Source of the DNA: Oscarella lobularis
Lineage: Eukaryota > Porifera > Homoscleromorpha > Homosclerophorida > Oscarellidae
Length of the DNA: 64,000 nt
NCBI RefSeq assembly: GCF_947507565.1
Contig: NC_089177.1
Span: forward strand, 1,052,648-1,116,647
Direction of reading: 5' to 3'
Shown here: positions 10,312 to 18,224 of the stretch, piece by piece
How positions within the stretch are numbered: the first letter of the stretch is position 1
Layout: the number at the start of each line of letters is the position of its first letter
Notes under the pieces: model-generated
Told to the model about the DNA's origin: nothing
What the model saw: only the letters and a program-made list of their open reading frames with translations
The model's database searches: none
Translations under genes and position numbers: made by a program

Positions 10312-10632
10312 CCAGATCAAGTCCGTCAAACACGTGCCGTTTGACGACTTCATTGTTCTCCTCGCCAACGCCGCCTGCATACTCGGCAACAGTTCGTCGG
10401 GCATACGCGAAGCCGGCGCGTTCGGCACGCCCGCCGTGAACGTCGGCACGCGCAAACGGGACGCGAGAGCGGCGAGAACGTCCTTCACGTGCGCGACGCC
10501 GGTTCGACGGAGAAACTGCTTCACGCTCTCCGTCTCCAAGTCGGTCGTCGCTATCCGCCGTCGCACATCTACGGCGACGGCGAAGCGGTGCGTCAAATCG
10601 TCGACTTTTTCAAGGCCGTCAATCTCGACGGG
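10312..10632 (+). pseudogene. GNE fragment, direct half
   Basis: Matches GNE exon 3 from its acceptor (CCAGATCAAGTCCGTCAAAC, 19481) to about 19805. It contains [20 protein letters not shown] on the plus strand. A one-base change near 10449 shifts the frame (ACGCGCAAACGG where GNE has ACGCGTCAAACGG). The match ends at CTCGACG, and the next bases (GGGAAATCCTGAGTCA) match a piece of the secreted-protein genes, as at 16878. The joint shares GACG, a four-base microhomology. Confidence 0.88.
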
Positions 10633-10908
10633 GAAATCCTGAGTCAGTAAATGTTTAGGGTTGAACTCCAGCGCAAGCGACTACTAGAATATTGCTTAGT
10701 TAAGATATGAATTGGCTCAGTCTGAAGCCGTTTATAGAAGAGAACTTCTAAGTGTGCAGCAAGAAGTCTAAACTGCTTAACTGTGTAAGGATAACTAGGA
10801 CGGCAAAGAAAGAGGAAAATTATGAGCAAAAGAAAGCAAAAGTACATTTCAGTCAGATCGAACAATGAAAACCAAATAGTGAACATAAAAGGACGAAACA
10901 TTAAGATC
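10633..10908. other. Spacer between GNE fragment and copy D
   Basis: AT-rich. The first 20 bases are a scrap of a secreted-protein gene; beyond that I see no gene or repeat. Confidence 0.5.
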
Positions 10909-11554
10909 TTAAAGGTATCCTCCGAACCAGAATTGTGTAGTCGATTGTGGAGATGATGTACAGCGGAACTTTGGATTCATAGTCCTTCTCCTTCGTACGT
11001 TACAGGGTTGAGTTCGCTTATTTTGACCCTGACGTAATCGTGATAATCAATTCCCACTTCCGGAAAATTGCACGTGGCTCGCCAATGCGTTGACACTCCG
11101 GACAATCTCAGCATTCGGTCTTTTGTCAAACGATAATAATCCCAACGAGGCGAATTGTGATTGACAGGGAAATTCTGAGCAAATGAATATTGGTAGAATC
11201 CTTTCTTGTTGTACTGAAGAGCAATGGACTCAACGAGTGTATAGGCAGCTCCCGCTTCCGAGTTGATGTCGCAGAAGACTGTGTATTGTTCGTCGCCGTC
11301 ATTGATGACGTAGAGGCCGCAGTGAGAAGCTCCGTGCTTCATGTGATCAAGGCAGGACTTGGCTGTGTAATTGTGAGCAATAATGGGAAAGGGATTGTTT
11401 CCGCATATCGTCTTAATTAATTAATCGCAATCATAGATTTGGTGGCAAGTACTAAGAAGTCTATATATTGTACCTTGTCTTTAGAGTCGGCAGGAGCTGC
11501 TGGCATTGCTGTGACAGCTTGGAACAGGAAAGCAAGCAGCAGGTGAGAGAACAT
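10909..11554 (-). pseudogene. Array copy D (two-exon type), internally deleted
   Basis: Exon 1 starts at 11554 (MFSHLLLAFLFQAVTAMPAA) and exon 2 carries the usual SCLDHMKHGASHCG, VFCDINSEAGAAYTLVE and THWRATCNFPEVG. After SELNPVTYEGEGL the frame hits TGA at 10977. The next bases encode the family's last 20 or so residues (NPKFRCTSSPQSTTQFWF) in another frame, ending at 10909. About 80 codons are missing and the frame is lost. Either a pseudogene or a truncated secreted protein of about 150 residues. Confidence 0.8.
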
Positions 11555-11620
11555 GACCTTCAGTGTGTAGCAAGTAAAATCGATGTGGTGGCAGTGCGAA
11601 GCGTCGTCTTATTCCCCGAA

Positions 11621-11661
11621 CACCAGGGCGTGCGCGGGCGAAGCCCGCGCGCGCCCTGGTG
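11621..11661. repeat. Inverted repeat (GC-rich hairpin)
   Basis: A 19 bp left arm starting CACCAGGGCGTGCGCGGGC and its near-perfect complement, separated by 3 bp (one mismatch). It lies just upstream of copy D's start, where the other two-exon copies have no such element, so it looks like a small insertion. Confidence 0.8.
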
Positions 11662-11951
11662 GGAGGGGCTCTCAAACGTGATCGGGCAAAAACTCAAAGT
11701 GTTTGTCTGTCCGTCGGTAACCCTGACGTCACAATCGCTCCTAAACCAATCACACACACAGGTGCCTTTATGACTTCACATTCATTGTGATGTCATACTC
11801 TCCCGTATTTTGAACGCAATTGCTAGCGAAAAGGTGACGTCACAGTAGATAGTAACCCCGGATTGTGTTAATTAAACATAACGAGCACATAACATTGTGA
11901 GCTTTATTAGTAACTTTCATGGGCATCGAGGGAACACAGTAAAGGAGCATG

Positions 11952-11999
11952 TTGGGTTTGTCGTGCTGCGAGCTTTGCTCGCAGCACGCAAACCCAACT
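11952..11999. repeat. Inverted repeat (23 bp arms)
   Basis: The left arm runs from GTTGGGTTTGTCGTGCTGCG to CGAGC and is mirrored after a 3 bp loop by GCTCGCAGCACG then CAAACCCAAC, with one single-base bulge. It would form a strong hairpin. No coding context. Candidate terminal or foldback repeat. Confidence 0.85.
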
Positions 12000-12599
12000 G
12001 CGAGCTGATAATTGACACGATCATGCACCCGAGGGAGCACAGGGTCAGGGAAGGGTAGCTCTTAGCTGCGTTACAGGGTCACATTCACATGACAGGTAAA
12101 ATGGTCGGCACTGTATACGATTTCGCTCATTTGATATCTGAATGGAACACCTGAAATCTGTGTCTCTGAGGCATAGCCAACAGGTGTCCCATTTCCAGAT
12201 AGAGAGAGCATCTTACACTAACAGTCAAGACAGGCATGTGCTGGACTGCTGTACAGAGGGTGTTCGGGGATCACATGATGGCTTACAGCAGGCCATCATT
12301 ATCTAGTATATAATATGCATGAAAGCACGGAAACATTTTACCGGCCTTTGTTCGTGCTTCAGAAAGGACGAGGTCAAGGGTGTAGGTACGAAGGACAGTT
12401 GCATAGAAGCCACAGCAATAAGCCCCATGTTTTAGGACTTAGAGCAAAAAACAACAGGTGAAGATACGGTCGTGAGTCATACTCATAGACTGTCAAACCT
12501 TAGGTCCCGGGATCTCGTCTCGTCTACAGCCGCATTTTAGATCACGATGTCAATCACGCGCAAATGCAGTAGGAAGAGGATCACACTTCTTCTCTCTCG

Positions 12600-13310
12600 C
12601 CCTCTCGATACGACTATCGAATAGAGCCCTTCGCAGCTCGAGTATTTTGCTGAAGCAGCGGCTGAATCAAAACGAGGTTTTGATGGGTGGGACCTCCGAG
12701 ACAAAAGAACGTTTTTGCCCGAAGACTCCCGGACATTCTCCAACCGCGTCGACGCTCTTGCTCTCGCGACGAGCGCCTCATTCTCACGCTGTTGACTTGC
12801 TTAGTTGCGCGCTCTTTCGCGTGTTTCGTCTTAGGAGGCGAGGAACTGCACCGCTGAATGATCGATTAGAGTCCTGTCGTATTTAGGTTCGTTTGGATCG
12901 TTCTAGTCAGAAATCTAAGCTCATCGCGAGACGAAACGGCAATTGGATCAATGCAAGACGAATTTGAATTTCGCTTTGGGAAAATCGACGTTCTGAATCG
13001 ACGTCTCAAAGAGACGAAAGTCGATTTGACGCAAAGTGCGGAGAAGTTGAAGATCGAGTCGCAATTGAATCAGAGGTGAGAGCCGACACCTTATTTGTTG
13101 TTTGCATGTAACTTTTTTCAAAAGAATTGGCCTCTCGGTGTTGAAAGCAAGAAGCTTCTCTGAGAGAGAAAGAATTTGAAGAGGAGAGGGATGAAGGAGC
13201 GGGAAGCTTATAAGCGAAAGATTGAAGACATGGAAGTGAAATGCAGCAGGAAGTTTACATTGCTCAGACAAATCGGAAGGGAAAAGGCAAAGGAAAATAA
13301 AAAAGGTACT
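12600..13310 (+). pseudogene. Chimeric pseudogene: GNE 5' pieces joined to SPATA24
   Basis: 12600-12662 resembles GNE exon 1 and its leader (TTTGCTGAAGCAGCGGCTGA; compare 18268). 12724-12778 resembles GNE exon 2 with an internal deletion (ACTCCCGGACATTCTCCA joined to GACGCTC...CTCGCGACGAGCGCC). From about 12779 it switches to SPATA24 (exon 1 end, exon 2 with a TGA, exon 3, then exon 4 to the TAA near 13298). Several small deletions break the SPATA24 frame. The piece lies next to copy E, as the intact SPATA24 gene lies next to copy A. Confidence 0.78.
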
Positions 13311-13377
13311 GTATATAAAGTAAATATAGATTTTATATCTCAATGAGAACTGGGGTCTTTCCTTTGTGGGGCTGAGC

Positions 13378-14160
13378 TCATATGTATCCTCCAAACCAGA
13401 ACTGTGTAGTCGACTGTGGAGACGATGTGCAGCTGAATTGAGGATTGGTTCGACCGTAGAATCCCCAGTTGTCCTCACTAGAAACAGCGTTAGGTGTGGT
13501 TTTCATTTCACAATGTTCTAGGGAGCTGTCATGGTGAAGGTGCCACGTAGTCTCTCTTTGCCCGAAATTGACTGTAAGTGGAAATTCTAGCCGTCCTCGT
13601 AATTGTATTAGTTCTACGGGTATGCACGTTCCACTTCCTATGAACTTGACGGGGTTGAGTTCGCTCATTTTAACTCTTACGTAATCTTTAAAGTTGATTC
13701 CCACTTGAGGGAAATTGCATGCGGCTCTCCAATGCGTAGACCTTTCGGCCAGTCGCGTCATTCTGTCCTTTGACAAACGATAATAGTCCCAACGAGGAGA
13801 GTTTTCGTTGACAGGAAAATTTTGCGTGAATGAGTATTTCTGAAATCCTTTAGCGTTATACTCAAGAGCGAAGGACTCAACGAGAGTGTAGGCGGCACCC
13901 ACTTCAGAATTGATGTCGCAGAAGACTGTGTAGCGTTCAACGCCGTCGTCAATTACGTAGTAGCCACAACGAGTTGCTCCGTGCTTCATGTGATCCAGAC
14001 AGGATCTGGCCGTGTAATTCACAGCCACAAAAGGAACAGGATTGCATCCGCATGAAGGAAATTGTGTCGGGCAGTTTGCCTTTTTTTGGGCGACAGCATC
14101 CAATATTCCAAAGAGCATACAGCAGCTGAGAAGTAGCGTTGATGAGCGGTGAGATAGCAT
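13378..14160 (-). CDS. Secreted fibrinogen-C-like protein, array copy E (one exon)
   Basis: Intact 260-residue single-exon paralog very close to A and B: the same signal peptide, CPTQFPSCGCNP neck, SCLDHMKHGATRCGYYV and FWFGGYI end. Local differences include GFQKYSF, LAERSTHWRAACN and NFGQRETTWHLHHDSS. The promoter block (14161-14470) matches those of A and B. Confidence 0.85.
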   Translation of the reverse strand: MLSHRSSTLLLSCCMLFGILDAVAQKKANCPTQFPSCGCNPVPFVAVNYTARSCLDHMKHGATRCGYYVIDDGVERYTVFCDINSEVGAAYTLVESFALEYNAKGFQKYSFTQNFPVNENSPRWDYYRLSKDRMTRLAERSTHWRAACNFPQVGINFKDYVRVKMSELNPVKFIGSGTCIPVELIQLRGRLEFPLTVNFGQRETTWHLHHDSSLEHCEMKTTPNAVSSEDNWGFYGRTNPQFSCTSSPQSTTQFWFGGYI

Positions 14161-14555
14161 CCTTGGTATGGTTGAATTACGATTTGAACTGGCTAACTAG
14201 AGGTGGTTCTTGGTCCTTATATCGAGTCGCTAAAACCTTTTAGTTACGTAACGTCGGTTTTAGAGAGTATTAAGTCACGGTATCTCACTAACTGTCGCGT
14301 TTTAGGCATTACAACGATCACGTGCGTTGGCCCAACGCGCGGGTCAATAGGAAAGTATAGTGCCATCCTTTGTCTCGTCTTCATCGTGGAGTACTCAATA
14401 ACTCACGGTTCAAATTTGCAGCTGTGGTTACGTGCAATGGAACAGACGACTCAGAGAGTAATATAGACGTAGTCACCGGACTACACCGCTATAATGGGTC
14501 TCTGATTGAGCCTGGCAGATAAGAAAGATTGTGAGCAAAATGGTATATTATAGTC
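14161..14555. promoter_or_regulatory. Shared promoter block upstream of copy E
   Basis: Third instance of the conserved block, with TTAGTTACGTAACGTCGG and GGCATTACAACGATCACGTG. No open frame of interest. Confidence 0.5.
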
Positions 14556-14652
14556 GCCACAGACATGCAGATGAAAATGCAGCTCAGCTGGAAGTTAGCA
14601 TCGTGCAGACAAATCAAAAGGCAACAGAACAGGCAAATAAGACAAAGGTAGC
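14556..14652 (+). pseudogene. SPATA24 last-exon remnant 3
   Basis: Resembles the SPATA24 tail (AGACATGCAGATGAAAATGC, then ATCGTGCAGACAAATCAAAA), closest to remnant 2. It flanks copy F on its 3' side. Confidence 0.7.
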
Positions 14653-14696
14653 AGTAGTTTTAACAAGACCTTGGATCTTTCCACGTGGAACTGAGA

Positions 14697-15511
14697 TCAT
14701 ATGTATCCTCCAAACCAGAACTGTGTAGTTGACTGTGGAGACGATGTACAACTGAATTTCGGATTGGTTCTACCGTAATGTCCCCAGTTGTCCTCACTAC
14801 TAACAGCGTTGGGTGTGGCTTTCATTTCACACGACTGTATGGAGCTGTCATGGTGAAGGTGCCAAACGTTTTCTTTTTGCCAGAATCCGACGGTTAATGG
14901 AAATTCTAGTCGTCCTCGTAGTTCTATCAGCTCTACGGCTTTGCATGCGCCGCTTCCTATGTACGTGACGGGATTAAGTTCGCTCATTTTGACTCTGACG
15001 TAGTCATGGTAGTCTATTCCGACTTCCGGAAAATTGCACGTGGCTCGCCAATGCGTTGACAGACCGGACAGTCTAAGCATTCGGTCCTTTGTCAAACGAT
15101 AATAATCCCAACGAGGAGAATTATGATTGACGGGGAAATTCTGAGTCAATGAATATTTGTGGAATCCTTTCGTGTTGTACTTAAGAGCAAAGGACTCGAT
15201 GAGAGTATAAGCAGCTCCTACTTCCGAGTTGATGTCACAGAAGACTGTGTACTGTTCGTCGCCGTCGTTGATGACGTAGAGGCCGCAATGAGAAGCTCCG
15301 TGCTTCATGTGATCGAGGCAGGACTTGGCCGTGTAATTGTGAGCAATAATGGGAAAGGGATTGTTTCCACATATCGCCTTGATCGTAATCATAGATTTGG
15401 TGACAAGTAGTAGCCTATACACTGTACCTTGTCTTTAGAGTCGTCAACGAGAGCTGCTGGCATTGCTGTGACAGCTTGGAAGAGGCAAGCAAACAGCACG
15501 TGAGAGAACAT
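14697..15511 (-). CDS. Secreted fibrinogen-C-like protein, array copy F (two exons)
   Basis: Exon 1 starts at ATG 15511 (MFSHVLFACLFQAVTAMPAA, linker DDSKDK) with a GTACAGTG donor near 15425. Exon 2 starts AICGNNPFPIIAHNYTAKSC and runs to TGA at 14697. The body is intact: MKHGASHCGLYV, VFCDINSEVGAAYTLIE, THWRATCNFPEVG, HDYVRVKMSELNP, SEDNWGHYGRTNPKFSC, FWFGGYI. Its C-terminal third is nearly the same as in copy B (FWQKENVWHLHHDSS), although B is the other structural type. That suggests gene conversion between types. Confidence 0.83.
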
Positions 15512-16437
15512 GACCTTTAGTGTGGCAGGTGAGATTGATGAGCTGGCAGTGTGCGAACGCCGTCACTTATATATGCGCGAAGGCAAGGCAAACCCGTGTT
15601 TTGTCCTTGTTTTTTTCCGGCTTCCGTCCTGTACACATCCGTGCATTTTCCTTGTTCGCGCGCACCCTCTGCCACATCCTATTGGGTTCTTTCGTTCGAC
15701 TTCGTTTTTGCCCAGCGTGTAAGCAATCGCGACCGTGGATTCGAAGAGCACGCGTTCCGTGGAAGTAAGAACACCTCCTGACCCCCATGAGCTATTAGGA
15801 AATCAATTAAGACCCTACGTTTCAGTTTCACCCCTATTTTGTATTTGATTAGAGTCTGCTTCGTTCTAACTTTGCATTTTTCTCACTAGCTGTTGGTAAT
15901 CGTGACTTGCAGATGTCGATTAGAGAGGATGATTTGCTCCCGTTGCAATTCAGAGCATGCTATGCTGTTTCTGCTTGCAATCTCGAGGCTATTCACCAAA
16001 AGAAATTAGTTAACGACATGCAGATTCCGATGCCACATGGCTAAGGAAACAGTTCAAATTGCACTGAAGATTGGTGAGATAGAGGCGGCCCTATCTCAAG
16101 TCATTTTATACGTCATGTTGTACGTCACACAGTTAGGCTTAATTCGAGCGCATTCATTCCAACCGGTTTTGCTTAGACCTATTGAACTCATGTCGGGTTA
16201 GAAGAAGGAACGATAGCAGCTCTGAAAAAGAGATACCTAAACCGCCGGGGATCCGTTGCCGGGGGGGGGGGGGGGGGGGGGGGGAGTTTCGTAAGTACAA
16301 CAACAACAATTCTATTCCAAACTGTCAAAAACTTCAAGGCAAGAACAGAGAAAGCAGAGTCAAAGACAAACAATGACAGCCACAAACATGTAGTAAACAG
16401 AAAAAGGACAAGACGCGTTCTTTGTGGGACTGAGAAC
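15512..16437. other. Spacer between copies F and G, with poly-G tract
   Basis: I see no gene. There is a 24-base G run at 16261-16284. The bases after it include a weak echo of the SPATA24 tail (AGACAAACAATGACAGCCAC). The rest is unremarkable AT-rich sequence. Confidence 0.5.
16261..16284 (+). repeat. Poly-G tract (24 bases)
   Basis: Uninterrupted run of 24 G. It could form a quadruplex or mark a hard-to-sequence spot; the exact length should be treated with caution. Confidence 0.95.
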
Positions 16438-17261
16438 TTACAGGTATCCTCCAAACCAGAATTGTGTAGTCGACTGTGGAGATGACGTGCAACGAAACTC
16501 CGGATTGGTGTCTCTATAGAATCCCCAGTTGTGCTCACTAGTGACAGCTTTAGGTGTGGCTTTGATTTCACAATTCTGTAATGAACTGACAGTGCAAAGG
16601 TGATAGTTATCCTTACTTTGCCAAAATGGGACGGTTAGATCAAACTCTAGACGTCCTCGGAGTTGTATCAGTTCTACGGTTTTGCAAATAGCGTCTCCTG
16701 TAAACGTGACGGGATTGAGTTGGCTCATTTTGACTCTGACGTAGTCGTGATAGTCGATTCCTACCTCCGGAAAATTGCACGTGGCTCGCCAATGTGTTGA
16801 TACTCCGGATAGTTTAAGCATTCGGTCTTTTGTCAAACGATAATAATCCCAACGAGGAGAATTGTGATTGACGGGGAAATCCTGAGTCAATGTACGCTTG
16901 TTGAATCCTTTCGTATTGTACTGAAGAGCAAAGGACTCGACGAGAGTATAAGCAGCTCCCACTTCCGAGTTGATGTCACAAAAAACTGTGTATTGTTCGT
17001 CGCCGTCGTTGATGACGTAGATGCCACAGTGAGAAGCTCCGTGCCTCATGTGATCAAGGCAGGACTTGGCCGTGTAGTTGTGAGCAATAATGGGAAAGGG
17101 ATTGTTTCCGCATATTGCCTTAATCATACTCATAAATTTGGTGGCAAGTAGTAGGAAGTCTACTGTACATACTGTACCTCGTCTTTAGAGTCGCCAGCAG
17201 GAGCTGCTGGCATTGCTGCGACAGCTTGGAACAAGAAAGCAAGCAGCAGGTGAGAGAACAT
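16438..17261 (-). CDS. Secreted fibrinogen-C-like protein, array copy G (two exons)
   Basis: Exon 1 starts at 17261 (MFSHLLLAFLFQAVAAMPAA, linker GDSKDE). Exon 2 starts AICGNNPFPIIAHNYTAKSC in the same frame as C, D and F and ends QFWFGGYL, TAA at 16438. It is the most divergent intact copy: DHMRHGASHCGIYV, FNKRTLTQDFPVN, SQLNPVTFTGDAICKT, DNYHLCTVSSLQNC, TSEHNWGFYRDTNPEFRC. All family cysteines are kept and there is one additional cysteine in the HLCTVSS segment. Confidence 0.83.
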
Positions 17262-17661
17262 TAACCTTCAGTGTATAGCAGCTAGGTGAGACCGATGTGC
17301 TGGCAGTGTGCAAGCGTTGTCGTATATATAATGAAAGCCACCGGATTTGCATCCGCCGTTTTTTCTGTGCATGAGTACAAATCCGTATTCAACGTTCCTT
17401 ACGAAAGCCGGTACTGGTTGGCTGGGTGGCGAATTGTATTCCCTAAAATGGAGTCTGTTGCAGTCTGGCTATTACGAGGACGTCAATTCCGCTTTCTTTT
17501 CGGGTTTTAGACAGACCTCCCGTTTCAATCGTTTATTTATATAGAGCATTCTAAAACAGGTCTTATTACTGCTCCCTAATTTGTCTCGTGCTTTGCCTAC
17601 GAAAGACCATGCACGCTGGTGCAGTGGGCTCCGTTATAACTTCGCGCGCGCGATCTTCCTA
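17262..17661. other. Spacer between copies G and H
   Basis: No gene or repeat recognised. It includes a TATATATAATG-like stretch near 17325 that may be a TATA element for copy G. Confidence 0.4.
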
Positions 17662-17991
17662 TCAGTGGCGGAATTGAGTTTGCTGAGTCAATGATTGAAA
17701 TTTGAAGTGCCTGTTGTTCTGTAGGGAAAAGGATCCCACTTCAGAATTGATGTCACAGAAGACCGTATACCGTTCAACGCCGACATAATAGCCACAGCGA
17801 GAAGCTCCGTGCTTCATGTGATCGAGGCAAGACTTCGCCGTGTAATTTACGGCCACCACAGGAAGAGCGTTGCATCCACACGAGGGAATTTGTGGTGGAC
17901 AGTTTGACTTCTTTCCTTGAGCAACCATGGCATCCAAGATTCCAAAGACCGTGCAACAGGTGAGAAAGACGCTAGCACTGTACGAAAACAT
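17662..17991 (-). pseudogene. Array copy H (one-exon type), truncated
   Basis: Starts MFSYSASVFLTCCTVFGILDA, then CPPQIPSCGCNALPVVAVNY and SCLDHMKHGASRCGYYV. It lacks the INDG/DDG residues before VERYTVFCDINSEVG and then runs into unrelated residues (SFSLQNNRHFKFQSL) and TGA at 17662. The second half of the domain is gone. The signal peptide is different from A, B and E, so this is an older member. It could still make a 109-residue secreted peptide, but is more likely a relic. Confidence 0.75.
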
Positions 17992-18224
17992 TTTAGTGCT
18001 AATTAATTAAGAATTGGCTAACTAGAGGCGGTCCTTCGCCCTTAAATATACTCACTTAAAATGACGTAACTGCCGTATTTAAGTATTTGAGACTCTACCG
18101 CATTTTACGACACTGTACTCTTTCCGATGCACGTGAGCGGTGTTACTCGCAGTTATTCATCCGGGAAGTGGCCCTCCCTCCTTTTTTTCTCCGTTCTCCT
18201 TCGATACGACGTGTCTCTCTCGAA
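17992..18224. promoter_or_regulatory. Divergent upstream region of copy H and GNE
   Basis: 233 bp between the start of copy H (-) and the start of GNE (+). Part of the array promoter block is recognisable (GGCTAACTAGAGGCGGTCCT, then AATGACGTAACTGCCG). The GNE leader is pyrimidine-rich. Confidence 0.45.

Larger units (their letters stand above)
11555..12584. other. Gene-free region upstream of copy D
   Basis: No convincing coding frame. It holds two hairpins (11621-11661 and 11952-11999), CA-rich stretches and AT-rich DNA. It probably consists of decayed non-autonomous repeats. Confidence 0.5.

Noticed and set aside
10048-10596. 182-residue minus-strand frame with GNE residues in the middle
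   Set aside because: It crosses the inversion point; only the half up to 10311 is in GNE sense, and the other half is antisense of exon 3.
12948-13478. 176-residue minus-strand frame
   Set aside because: It overlaps the antisense of the SPATA24 relic and the tail of copy E; no domain.
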